Notes: generated by a model from the letters alone, not told the origin. A DNA stretch of 64,000 nucleotides from Eucommia ulmoides (GCA_016647705.1 CM028334.1:13748402-13812401), one strand, 5' to 3'. Shown: positions 12,948 through 23,792, counted from the first letter of the stretch. Numbers and translations: made by a program.

Positions 12948-13222
12948 GGGAAAAGTATAATTTAGACCCTCTAACTATTGACACATTTCTAAGTGATTCC
13001 TCTAAATTTCGATATTTCATTTCAAACCCTCTATGTATCAGAACGTGTTTAAATGATCATTCCGTTAGAAATTCTGTATAAATTAACAGAATTTAAGGGC
13101 AAAATTGTCATTTCATATTTTTTATTTTGTTTTCTTTTTTCTTTTTCATTTTCTTATTTTGACTTCTCTCTCCCACTCTCTCTCCCTCCTTCTTTCCCTC
13201 CCTCTCTCTGCCGCTCATCTCA
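12948..13222 (+). repeat. Pack-MULE left terminal inverted repeat
   Basis: Inverse partner of 15111-15398. The outer 170 bp align without large gaps. The inner part is a CT-rich tract. Confidence 0.88.
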
Positions 13223-13283
13223 CTCCCTTCGTCCCTCGTCCCTTCCCTCTTCCTCCCTCTTTCCCTCTCCCGGCCGTTACCCA

Positions 13284-13350
13284 GGGGTGGTTTACCCCCG
13301 AAACAAGGGGGTGAACCACCCCATGTTATTTACGGGGGTGTTTCACCCCC
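13284..13350. repeat. GC-rich double hairpin inside the Pack-MULE
   Basis: 13284-13299 (GGGGTGGTTTACCCCC) pairs with 13307-13322 (GGGGGTGAACCACCCC) at 15 of 16 positions with a 7-base loop. A second hairpin, GGGGGTG-TTT-CACCCCC, follows at 13334-13350. A related CATGGGGTG...CTACCCCCTG is at 13361-13382. Confidence 0.75.
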
Positions 13351-13396
13351 CTGTGAAACGCATGGGGTGTCAACTACCCCCTGTTTTCATCAATGG

Positions 13397-13690
13397 CTAC
13401 CGCATCACTTGATGGGTCATGTTGAATTTCTCTTCGTTTGAGCCAGAGATGGGGTTTAGAAATGGCGTGAGCAGCCATGAAAGAAGTGGGTACCCTTTAT
13501 CACCGACAAAATATTGAGGTATTTCGACGGCGTTGATTTGCAGCAGTGTTGAATTCAACAGGTTTTTGGATTTAATGTCTTTGTAGAGAGATGATGATTT
13601 GAGAACTCAAAAATTGTTCTTTCGGCCGTGAAATCCGGCGACGATGTTGAGTATTCTTGAGGATGAATCGACTACGATTTGGGTGGAGAT
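13397..13690 (-). pseudogene. Captured ALP1-like (PIF/Harbinger nuclease-derived) fragment
   Basis: Minus-strand reading gives SSSLYKDIKSKNLLNS, then EIPQYFVGDKGYPLLSW, then FNMTHQVMR and a stop (complement of 13397-13399). This is the conserved DDE-nuclease block (GDxGYPLLxWLLTPF and FNxxHxxxR) shared by HARBI1 and plant ALP1-like proteins. An in-frame stop lies just upstream (near 13600), before ILNIVAGFHG. Only the C-terminal third of the nuclease region is present. ALP1 itself is a domesticated transposase that binds Polycomb components, so this is a transposon carrying a piece of a tamed transposon gene. Confidence 0.7.
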
Positions 13691-13699
13691 GCTGTCTTC

Positions 13700-14533
13700 T
13701 CCAATGTTTTCGCCGGATTTTTTTGGTTTGATTTTGAATCGGAATTTTTTGGTTTGATTTTGATTTTTTGGGTGGAGATGTTGTCTTCTCTATTTGCGTG
13801 TTCATACTTCTATTTAGACATTCCATCGAACACTTCAACGGCATAGACTTTCTTCCCCTCCTCCTCATCTCTCTATATGAAACTCTCTGATTTTCCCCAA
13901 GAATATGATTTATCCTCTATTTGCGAGTTTCTTTAGACCGCAATCGATGGGATGAATAATGATGTTGGCAGTCCGACAGCCAAGAGAAGACGTAGAAAGA
14001 AAGGCATCGTTGGGTTCTCGTGAGGCTCTCTTCATGCTATGTCGCCGCTGAATTCCATCGTTGTCTCTTGAAGCTACTTCCCACGCCGGTCATCAGTTCC
14101 GCCGCAGTCTGGTTTGTCTCTCTCTCTCTCTCACTCCTTCTCTTTTTCTCTCTCAATTTTTGCTGATGTTGATCATCAATTTTCCCCGCTTTGGATGTTT
14201 GTTGAGTGTTACTGATGTTGATCATCAATTTCAGCATCACCAGGTTCACCACACCTCCAAGCACCAATACCCCATTAGCGACCACTGATTCTAAAACAAG
14301 ACGGGAGAAAAATAATCGCTTACAATTTCAAATGGACCCTTACCTGCAATGTTTATACAAAACCGAATTTGCTTCGACCCGCTGCTAAGGGAAGAATCCG
14401 TTCGCTTAAAGCTGATAAATCTCACCAGTTTAATGGCACATCGCATTGAAACATATAACCAGACGTTTCCCGAAGTTTGGATACAAATTTAATCCCGTTT
14501 CTTCTCTGTCGAATGGGTGGAGGAGTCCACCAC
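13700..14533. other. Unassigned Pack-MULE interior
   Basis: Possibly further captured exons. It contains a direct repeat of GATGTTGATCATCAATTT (about 14166 and 14215), a CT-rich tract (14109-14155) and a short plus-strand start with an Arg/Lys-rich stretch (13952 on). No family recognised. Confidence 0.35.
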
Positions 14534-15157
14534 TTACGGCAAAAAGCTCTGTGCGCATTTATTGTTGATTGATTTCCTTTTGATTTGTTTTTTGTTCTGA
14601 CTTCTCATTTGGTGATTTGGTAATCTTGTTTGATAGTCTTCTCCTTCGCCATCGTCGTCTTCTCCAGGTAAAGCTTCTCTCTCTCTTTCTGCCTCTCTAT
14701 CTCCATTTTCCTCTCTCCCCAAATCAAGGAATTTCCCAGTACAATTAAAGGCGCCAGAGCTCTTATGGAGTTTGTCAGAGTATTGATCAAGCATCTGGCT
14801 CAAACGAGCTGTACAGTGTTTGTATTTTTCAACTGAGTATTCTTCAAATTCACCGCTCACTAGGATTTTTCTCAGGGATTCTTTTGAATCTCCAATCACT
14901 CGCATGAAAACGGTCATGGCTTCTACAACTGATGTCAGATTCTGTGGCATTTTCTGCAACTCCATGATGCTTGAGTTAAGCTTGTCGTTTATCTTCAGGG
15001 TGATCTTTGACAAGCATTTGGCAATGATGGCTGTTCGAATTTGAACCAATTTTCGAGCTAAAATCGGTATACCCACCATTGAGGGAGGGAGGGAGGGAGG
15101 GAGAGAGAGAGATGAGCGTCCGAATGAGAGAGGGAGAGAGAGGAAGAGAGAAATCAA
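14534..15157 (-). pseudogene. Chimeric ORF: Pack-MULE TIR leader fused to DRP4-type dynamin stalk fragment
   Basis: A 207-codon open frame. About its first 16 residues (Leu/Ser/Pro-rich, MISLFLSLPLSFG) are encoded by the right terminal inverted repeat. Residues about 27-131 read GIPILARKLVQIRTAI, then INDKLNSSIMELQKMPQNL, then FMRVIGDSKESLRKIL and HCTARLSQMLDQYSDKL. This matches the stalk (middle) region of plant dynamin-related protein 4 family proteins. There is no GTPase domain, so no membrane-scission activity is expected. The last 75 residues are charged and low-complexity. The frame is uninterrupted, so it could be translated if the TIR drives antisense transcription, but I class it as a gene fragment. 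Confidence 0.75.
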
Positions 15158-15398
15158 AATAAGAAAATGAAAAAGAAAAAAGAAAACAAAAGAAAAAATA
15201 TTAAAAAATGATAAAAATATTTAAAAAATATGAAATGACAATTTTGCCTTTAAATTTTGTTAATTTAGACAGAATTTCTAACGGAATGACCATTTAAACA
15301 CGTTCTGATACATAGAGGGTTTGAAATGAAACACCAAAACTTAGAGGGACTACTTAGAAATGTGTCAATAGTTAGAGGGTCTAAATTGTACTTTTCCC
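15111..15398 (-). repeat. Pack-MULE right terminal inverted repeat
   Basis: Inverse of the left repeat. It includes the start codon of the chimeric ORF at 15157. Confidence 0.88.
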
Positions 15399-16590
15399 TT
15401 ATTACTATCATTTAATCCTAATATTCAATGTACAGTACATAATGCAATTGTTACTGTAATCAACATATGTCAAATACCTCATCACTAATGTTATAAGCAT
15501 TTTGAATAACTAAACTTTTGTCATTTCTGACAGGTATATATTCATTGGCTTTTGGAATCATGGAGTATGAAATGAAATTCCACTGGGAAGGGTTTCTAAA
15601 ACAACTAGTTAATATTATACCACTTGAACGAGCCTTGACATTTGTATATGATCAACATGTTGGGTCAATAAAAACTGTGAAGAAGGTATTCCCATATGCA
15701 TTCTATTCATTTTGTTTGAACCACTTAACAATGAATTTAAAGGAAAAAATCGAAGCGCGCGCACCGGTGGTAAAACAACGGTTGTTGTGACTGTTATGTG
15801 AGTGTTACAAAACAAAAACATAGTTTGACTTTTATACACTATTAGCAAAACTAAAAGCTAGGGTTCCAAGTATATTTCTGATTCGATTGATGATTTGCCT
15901 CGAGAGAATTGGACAAACGCATTTTTAAGGGTTGAAGGCACAGTGAATTGACATCCAACGCTACAGAGACATTCAATGGATGGATCGCTGAAGCTAGACA
16001 CTTACCAATTTACAAAGTTGTTGATCGAATTCGTGTTGGCCTAATAGAACAATGGATAAAACGGCGTAACATGGCTTCTGGGGTGAACAATATTCTTTGT
16101 GAAACAATCGAGAAACAAATGGTAAAAAGATTGGAAGAATGCAGGACATGGGTGGTGTGCGAATCTGTGAATGAAGTATTTGAAAATCAATAGGATTCTT
16201 TTGTACTTGTGGTCCTAAAAAAATAAGCATATTCTTGTTTCAATTGGAGAGACAACGGGATACCGTGTGCACATGCTTGCACTGCAATTACAAAGACAAG
16301 TTGAGATTTGAACTCGTAAATAGAGGATTACTTCCACATGTTCTTTTACCGTCTAAGTTATGAGGATGGAATTTTTGCAATGACAATTGCGAAAAAAAAA
16401 AAAAAATAAAATAAAATAAACAACGAAATAAGAAAATATTGTAATACTGCCACTAGTTACGAAACGACTCAGGGGACAACCGAAGAAAATGAGGATCCCA
16501 TCAAAAGGAGAGTTCAATAAGAAAAAATTAAAACGCAGTCGCTGCAATGGGAAAAGACACAACAAAACAACATGCAAAGTACCCATATGA

Positions 16591-17279
16591 AATGACAACA
16601 TTTATTATACTTTCATTCTATTTTTTTGCAGCAACCATTTATATTGATTTTGAGAAATTCAGCATCTTGTGGAGGTTTTAATGACGTTAAGCATTTTATT
16701 ATTTGATTTACATTTTTCTAGTTTGTTATGCTAATTTTATATTTGCTTATATTCTTGTGAAAACTCAAAAAGATAATGTGAAACGATGTATCGATTTTTT
16801 CACCAAAACACGCAATATTTAGTAAAATTTATTGCGCATAATATTTTGAGATACATAAATATTGCACAGCAACATAGTGTGAGTTTTTTTAATAGGACAC
16901 ATGAATATTACTGCATAGTAAATTTTTGCGCAATAAAATTATGCGATAAGTAATTATTGATGCACAGTAGCTTTTTGAATAAACAAAGCATTTGTGCCCC
17001 AAGAATATTTTTGTTTTTGTTACAACCATGAAATTTTTTATCAGTAATGTCTTACTCATTTTAGACATTTTATGCACATTTATTCATACATAACAAGAAA
17101 TACACCAACATGAAGGATATTAATCGTGAACCATATCTATGTTAAAATTACACACATCAAATAAATTTAGAAATAAGCAAACCATTATATCAAAAATAAC
17201 ATAACAAAAGTTAGAACCAATGATCTTGCGAAACTTTGTTTTTCTTAAGAACTGAAAAAACAAAAAAGAAAATATATTG
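16591..17279. other. AT-rich spacer between transposase and Ulp1 remnants
   Basis: No ORF of substance. Contains motif copies near 16862, 16907 and 16948. It is the 3'-to-3' junction of the two convergent MULE genes. Confidence 0.45.
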
Positions 17280-18195
17280 TCGCTTAACTCATCGCACTCA
17301 ACTGCCTTATGCATAAAATGTATCAAAGACCCAACTACCATGTTTATCCTTTATTATGTCCTTAATAGGATCCACCATTTGCACAATTGTTATTCTATCA
17401 TTGCCTACGTGCTTGATGTTTGCTCGTTGCCCAAGGATGAACTGCTTCATTATATATGTAACAATTACTCAACAATCAGGCCTACCAACAAAATATACAA
17501 CATTTTAATATATTAAAACATATACTCACAAAATTAATACAAATTGAAACCTCACTTACTGAGTTTTCTTTTTGCTGAGGTGTGTCAAAAATAGGTTCCA
17601 AAGTTATCAATCTTTTTTGAGTCAAAGCATTTGACTTAATTGCATACCGAGTAAAATAGTTAGTAATATAATCCTCCTAAATTTTGCAAACCATGAAATC
17701 ATTAGTTTATACTAAATACATAATAATACTAAACAACATAACATAGTAGGATGTAGGATAATGAACTTTGATGAACCGCAACAATAAAAATAGCAACATA
17801 TGATAATGGATTTTGGGATGGGGGCGGGGCCGAGGGCTGGGGAGGGGGGTAGAATTTCAAAGCATCACAGCAACAAGTGTTTTTGGAGGAATATGAGTAA
17901 TTATTGTTGTACAATAACAAATAAAATAGTAATACGGTGGGGGAATGAGAGGATACCAAATGCGAATGCTGGTGTACAGTAATAAATGTCGTAAACATAG
18001 TAACTAGGTAATTATAACTGTACAACAACTCCCAAAAAACGTGAGGGAAAGGGGGAGGACGGTAAATATTACTGTGCATTAACAAAAAAATAGTAATATA
18101 GTGGGGGAATATGGGGATACGGATACGAATGTTGTTGTACAACAATAATGTCGTGAGCATAATAACCAGGCAATTATAACTGTATAGCAATTTCG
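16862..18195. repeat. TGTACAGTAAT-type motifs, middle cluster
   Basis: Copies near 16862, 16907, 16948, then densely at 17900, 17972, 18012, 18068, 18132 and 18176. The dense part lies in an intron-like gap of the Ulp1 remnant, where a GGGGGAATGAGAGGATACC-like phrase also repeats (17940, 18104). Confidence 0.6.
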
Positions 18196-18984
18196 CAAGA
18201 ATGTGCAACAGGCGTGTAGACTTATTAGTATCAACTCACAACGAATTAATGCTCAAAACATATAAAATCTTACTATAAGCTTGACGTTTTCAAAATGCGG
18301 ATCATGTGAATTAAGACTGTATAGCTAGTTCTAGTGATTTAATGTCTCATGCTCCATCTCGAAGGCAAGTAATGCCCAGTGCGACGGATTAGATTTTCTC
18401 CCAGGTATTTTTATCGGGAACATTATCGTCTCGTATCTCCCGACACTACGTTTATGGAATTTCTTGTTCAGTTGTTCTCGAATGATTGTCTCTTTCTTCT
18501 CTTTAACAATAGTCTACCATTAAAATCAACATAGGATTTCATATGCACTCAAAGACCAGATAGACAAATACACCAAAATATTAAAAAATCAAGTACCGTG
18601 GCAAAAGAAGTTACCCAAGAAAGACTAAGCATAGCAAACACTTCATGTGGAGCATCAACATTTGTTCTACCATTACAACATTTAAATTGGCAATGGTACA
18701 TTATCTCGGCAAACGTATCCATTACCTACAAAAAAACGAGACAAAAAAAATCAAGTTGCTATATTCACTAAAATTTATGACATACACACATGACACAATA
18801 TATATATATATAGAAAGAGAGAGAGAGAGAGAAAAAAAAAAGAATAAATAGGGAGTCTCGAGAATTAGGGAGGGAAAATGAACACAGTAGAGGCCCGAAG
18901 TAGATGAAGAAAATTGGAGAGGCAGTCTTCAACAATGGAGAATTAGGAGAAGAATGTAGAAGAAATGAGAATATGAATAGAAAC

Positions 18985-19444
18985 AAAATTATTTTTGTCT
19001 AGATTTCAGATAGAATTCCTAACATTTTTAATATATGTATTTAATCTCTCCATACATTGTGTGATTCATGCTATTATTGTTGTTTGATTATAATTATTGG
19101 TTTGCATGGAACAATTTATAATTATGTACTGTGTGGCAATTATGTGAGATACATGCCTATGTGTTATCTGTTGTATTGATTAGATACATGTATAAAAGAC
19201 ATTAGAATTCTACTGAGCGTTAACTCACTCCTACAGTATTTGTTGCAGGATCTACGAAAAGGAGCTGCGCTAGAATTTATATTGAATTTGTATAATATAT
19301 TGTGAATAGTACCCTATATCGTATATAAGGATAATACCATACGTATGAATAGTATCGATTATTGGTTTGTGTATTTTAATTTTGTAATATTTTTAACTAT
19401 TGTGGAGAAACCGAGTGGTGGCCCTGGGAGACCTGGTCGTTACA
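18985..19444. repeat. Truncated LTR, same family as 35406-36583
   Basis: Shares with 36050-36583 the series ATTATAATTATTGGTTTG-like, TTGATTAGATACATGTAT, GAATTCTACTGAGCG, TAACTCACTCCTACAG, and the 3' end GGTGGCCCTGGGAGACC...TCGTTACA. The 5' part and any duplication are missing. It interrupts the Ulp1 remnant. Confidence 0.6.
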
Positions 19445-19909
19445 ATCTCCCTGACCATAGATATTTGTATTTCGGCATATTTAGGACTTTTAATATTTGG
19501 AGATGGAACTAAGTAGGCAACAAATTTTTTGTCACGTAATAATATCGTATCAATAATGGTAGTTCGTTTCCCCAAACCATCTAATTGCGCCCTCAACGAT
19601 GAAATCAACTTATCACGAGTCTTCAACTCAGATCAGAGATGTATATTTTCGGCAACCAACTTACTATTATGACTTAAAGCATCATCCAATAGTTTTTTGA
19701 TTTCACTGATCTCATTGAGGGAGTGTTGATCATGAGGAGGTAGGTCAACTGCTATTGCTGGATGGGCCTCGAATACATGAATTTCTTCCATGGCTGGTAG
19801 TTCCGGATCGTCGGAGATTACCTGAAAACATTAAAACACACAACATAATATATAGGAACAATCAAGTAATGATAGAAAATAAATGTTTTCACCAAAAATT
19901 GATAGCAAT

Positions 19910-20065
19910 TTAAATGTACAGTAAACAATCACATAACATAAGACAAATGTTACTGTACAACAACATATGTATCAACAACGAGTCGATAATTATCAATGCA
20001 TATTAATATTTTAAACAATGCACTGAATGAGAGCACGTGATAGATATTGCTGCACAATAATAGTC
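19910..20065. repeat. TGTACAGTAAT-type motifs in a Ulp1 intron
   Basis: Copies near 19913, 19950 and 20052. They lie in the intron between the coiled-coil and DUF1985-like exons. Confidence 0.5.
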
Positions 20066-21324
20066 TTATAAATTTAGACAACAAACCCTTCTGCGGCAAA
20101 TGGATAATATTACAAAGATACAATAGGCACTAACCTGATCTCTACTTAATTCATCAACCCCATGCAATAGGTTTTATGGAGAAGGTAAATTCCACTTGGT
20201 GAAATGTAGAATGCCGATCCAGCTGACCTCTCTCTCTATGGGCACTCCTTGGTGATTGTAATCTGGATCTAATAGGGTTAAACGCTCGCAAAACATATAC
20301 TAATAGTAACATATAGATATTAGAAAAAATTACTACATCAACAAACAAAAAGATATACAACATTTGTTACTACAACTATAAACAACTTACCAATATAGCG
20401 ATGACATAATCACGAATAGTGTATGGTTTCTTGATTTTATTAAGAATCGACTCATTTAGCTCTTTTACAATGGCATCAGCCCATGCGTATTCAAACATTG
20501 CACAGATGTCCTCCACCATGTGCACAAAAGACCATCCGATGTTTGTACCCATGGTTACAAAAAAACACGTCACAAAAGCATATAAACATATCAATCTTAT
20601 GACATCCTCGATATCGTCTTGATCTGTCCAATCAGTAATCTCATCGATTGTCTCTAATATCTCTCTCATGGAGACTTGCTCCATTTCAACAAAGTGTTGT
20701 TGAACAAATAGACTTACAATCTTCTTTATGTATGTGTGTTCAACTGTTTTGGTCTCGTTCTTTATCCCAAAAATTAATGATATATCCCTTGAACTTAAAG
20801 CAATACACTTGCCGCCAAACACAAAAGCAAACCTACATCTACAAAAACACAATATTAACAAGACAATAAAATAATGTTAAGAAAATTAAAATCAAACAGT
20901 AAATATTACTGCAACGGGATCTTATCGAGATGAATAGTAAAAAAAATTACCGATTATAATATTTGAGTAGCGTCAAGATGTCTTAGTCCCTTTTAGTACA
21001 TTGTTGGACCACAACGTTACCGTCAACGAAAGCCTTAAAGAATTACTAAAATGGAGTGGCCGACATAACATCAATGTGTGCTGGACAAAACTTCCTTCGA
21101 ATTTTCCCCATTAGATCGCAAAAGCTCCGTAAATTACATCTATATTGTTTACCCCTAGGTTGCTTATGTGAGACTGGATCGTTGTTGTATTTCATGCATC
21201 GCTCATATCGATCATCAGATGCACCCGTCATTACCTGGGAAACAATTATGGTGCAATAATAATAAAAAAAAAAAAGAAAAAGAAAAAAGAAAAAAAGTCA
21301 ACATCCAAAACATTAACAATGTAA

Positions 21325-21536
21325 ATGAAGAAGTTGAAAATTCAAAACAAGACTGCATTTGCAAATTTTTGCTACACAGTAAATATCCCAAGAACTCAAA
21401 ACAACAACAATGAAAATGAACATGTTAATTCAAAACAAAAATTCAATTGTGGATTTTTGCTACACAATAACTATCTCAAGAAATCAAACATCAACAATAA
21501 AAAAAAACAAGATGGAACTTCAAACCAAGAATTCTG
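21325..21536. repeat. MULE minisatellite, left part
   Basis: Units of roughly 90-100 bp built on TTTTTGCTACACARTAAMTAT and CAAGAAATCAAACATCAACAA. The series continues at 33211-33395 and was split by the LTR element. Confidence 0.7.
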
Positions 21537-21994
21537 TTGATCCTAAGATTTTGATGGACAATTAAATATTGATATTTTTGGTACAACTAACGGATTTGTT
21601 GGGTGTTTCAGTTTATAAGTTTCATTGAAGATATTATTATGAAGAAGTTGAGATGAATGCTAAATGGATGTTAAATAGACTGACAAAGATGATGGATATT
21701 AAGAGACTAAAGATCTTGAAGAATCTAAGGAAAAACAACTCAGATTAAATTTTTACTCTTAATGTATTTCGATTAGGATCACACACGACACAAAATGAAT
21801 TTACAATTATGTGTGTGTTTTAATAAAATCCTAATTAACTAATATATTTGCTCTTTTGTGAAATTGAAGAAGAAATATTATTTTAAGAAAGATTAGAAAT
21901 TAAAAATTAATTTAAGAAGTTAATCGAGAAAAGAAATCGGTTAAAGGGGCAAAAACGTCGAAGAAATTGAAATTAAAAATGAATTAGGGAAGAA

Positions 21995-22323
21995 GCCAGC
22001 TCGATCGGTTGACCTACATAGGAGGTCCGGTCAACCGATAACAAGGTGAAAGGATTGAACAGTCTCTGAATCGTTTGGTAGACAAATAGGTTGACCTATG
22101 GAAATTAGCTGAACTCTCTGAATTGTTCGGTCGACAGGAAGGTCGACCTATGGCAAAAAATGAACTCTTTGAATCGTTAGGTTGACAGACAGGTCGACCT
22201 GTAAAACTCTCTGAATCGTTAGGTCGATAGACAAAAGATCATAGGTCGACCTATGGCCGAAGAGTTTTTGGGTTGGGCTACATCCTGAATCGGGAGGTCG
22301 ACCTACGCCTTATGGTAGGTCAA
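21995..22323. repeat. GGTCGACC palindrome array
   Basis: Four exact GGTCGACC cores (near 22139, 22190, 22240, 22296) plus variants (GGTTGACCTA, GGTCAACCGAT), spaced roughly 45-55 bases. Each follows a CTCTGAATCGTTAGGT-like phrase. Lies in the 5' half of the LTR. A diverged counterpart with CGGTCAACCGA/CAATCGATCAA cores is at 31385-31740. Confidence 0.75.
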
Positions 22324-23792
22324 TGATAGGTGTGAAAAATCTATCTATTTCGAAATCGAATTTGTTAGTTTTCAAGCATATTAGTTATATTTAATTGTGT
22401 TTTAGTTTGTTTTAGTGCAAAACAGGTGAAGGGACGTTAAAAGGAGATAAACAAGTGAAAACGGTGGAGAAACGGTGAACAAAATATGAAAAATAGGATT
22501 TTGGTGAATAAAGACCACCACCTAGGCGGAAAAGAGGCAGAATGTTGGAGTGCCGAAGTGCTGAACCACCGCCTAGGAGAGAAAACGTCAAAATGTTATG
22601 CCAACAGCCACTCCCTAGGCGGAAAAACCACCGCCTAGGCAAAGATCCGACAGAGGCTTAAACCGACTTAAACCACCGCCTAAGTGGTGACGCTCTACGC
22701 AGAAATATCTGTTTTCAGATATTTTGAAGATATTTTCCCAAACCTTCTTTTTAACCCATTTCTCCACCAATTGTTAAAGAACCCTAGATCCCCTTAGATG
22801 TGAGAGGAGGCTTAGTTGATATTTTGAGAGCTCCTTCCACCTTAGTTAGGTTTAGATAATTTAGGAAGTAGATTATATTAGTTTTAGAGAGTGTTCTTGG
22901 CCAATTCTTGAAGAGCTAGAAGAGGACGTTCATCAATGGAGAAGAGGAAGCTCGGGAGGATTGTTTTTTGGCGAAAGTGGACTACTCCACTTTAAGATTT
23001 GTCTTTTCTTCCCTTGTTTCTATCTTTGTACTTAATGCTTATTGTTGATATTGATGATCTCCTCTTGATTTAATATTGTTTTGGCTAAGAACATGTTAGT
23101 TTAATTGAAGATTAGTTAGGGATAGATGTAATTGTGTAAATACTCGTTTGGTTTAATATATGTTTCTTTAACGGTTGTTGCTTTTAAGTCCGATTGTGTT
23201 TATCATTTGATGACAATCTTAGTATGCTTGTTATGGTATTAGGGTTGGATTTGAGAAACTAGGGTTTGACAATCGGGAGAGGTAACCCTGGATTTAGACT
23301 AGGGTAAACACATCGTTACGACCTAACGACCCGGGAAGGCGTTAGTTAGTGTGCAATCGATGAAGTTGGGTCAAGACTCATGCGGCCTAGAGTCGTTAAG
23401 ACATTGAGGGGGACCTCTTCGTCGACACGAAGTTGCGTATTCCCTCGTCTTACACTCGAAAAAGGTGGCGGAGGAGTTTACGAACCAAGATTGTCGGATA
23501 CCTAAACTCCTTTATTGTTAACTAAATGAAATCAAACATGTATTAAGTGAACGAAATCAATCCCTAGTTAATCAACTTAGTTAATATTAACCCACTAATT
23601 GTAATTTAGCTTAGTTTAATTTTAAATCATGTCTTTAATCGTCAGGATAACATGAGATTACGTAAATTGCGATATTCAATTATTCACACTTTTCTCTATG
23701 GGAACGTTATCCGATCTTCATGATCCACTATATTAAAACTTAGATCTCGTATACTTGCGAGTGTAAGTAGCGGCGTATTTCACGCCCTACCA
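22324..23792 (+). repeat. 5' LTR of the nested element
   Basis: Near-identical to 28319-29777 over its length, with scattered substitutions and a few small indels. Contains a CCGCCTAGGCGG array at 22510-22690. Confidence 0.9.
22510..22690. repeat. CCGCCTAGGCGG palindrome array in the 5' LTR
   Basis: Four exact CCTAGG cores and variants, most in the context ACCRCCTAGGCGGAAAA. Confidence 0.75.

Larger units (their letters stand above)
12948..15398 (-). mobile_element. Pack-MULE carrying ALP1-like and DRP4-like gene fragments
   Basis: Long inverted repeats (12948 to about 13222 and about 15111-15398) begin GGGAAAAGTAYAATTTAGAC on both ends and are roughly 90 percent identical by eye. They are flanked by a 9-bp duplication TTATTATTA (12939-12947) / TTATTACTA (15399-15407), the length Mutator elements make. 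There is no transposase inside. The interior holds antisense fragments of two cellular gene families, a GC-rich hairpin block and unassigned segments. This is the definition of a Pack-MULE. It sits inside the catalytic domain of another MULE's transposase. Confidence 0.88.
11756..16590 (+). pseudogene. Mutator (MuDR/MULE) transposase, split by a Pack-MULE
   Basis: Would cut and reinsert the element through a DDE nuclease. Order seen: an N-terminal segment (11756-12016); the MuDR DNA-binding region (12125-12480, with GQFFKGVNDFRD and ending CGAIFQT); the start of the MULE catalytic domain (12740-12850, LLFLDETF...GVTGKDGNNG, holding the first catalytic Asp). The 2.45 kb Pack-MULE interrupts it there. 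It then continues: the catalytic domain (15535-15790, with FCLNHLTMNLKEK); SNATETFNGWIAEARHLPI (from 15951); a SWIM zinc finger (about 16229-16300, NGIPCAHACTAI); and a C-terminal zinc knuckle (near 16550, SRCNGKRHNKTTC, first Cys lost), ending at a TGA at 16588-16590. Many stops and frameshifts (for example after 12016 and near 12500, 15790 and 16193) make it inactive. Confidence 0.85.
17280..21231 (-). pseudogene. Ulp1-like SUMO protease (C48) carried by the MULE
   Basis: Read from 21231 downward. An N-terminal exon (CNLRSFCDLMGKIRRKF) is followed by a DUF1985-like region (20376-20861: FVFGGKCIALSSRDISLIFG, WADAIVKELNES). A Glu/Lys-rich coiled-coil-like exon follows (19393-19822: HSLNEISEIKKLLDDALSHN), with one stop near 19630. 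A protease exon near 18300-18510 has the catalytic His block SHWALLAFEM and LNHYN-like context. A final exon near 17280-17484 has the Cys block: PDC followed by a stop where the invariant Gly belongs, then VIVTYIMKQ. Introns are GT-AG where visible (donor about 17557, acceptor about 17483). A truncated LTR (to 19444) sits inside. Such genes travel with plant MULEs, and their role in the host or in transposition is unknown. Stops, including the one next to the catalytic Cys, make this copy inactive. Confidence 0.75.

Noticed and set aside
13053..13412. 119-codon plus-strand frame rich in Ser/Leu/Pro
   Set aside because: Arises from the CT-rich inner part of the Pack-MULE TIR and the hairpin block.
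17729..18208. 159-codon minus-strand frame within the Ulp1 remnant
   Set aside because: It translates the dense TGTACAGTAAT motif region, an intron-like gap, and shows no protease residues.
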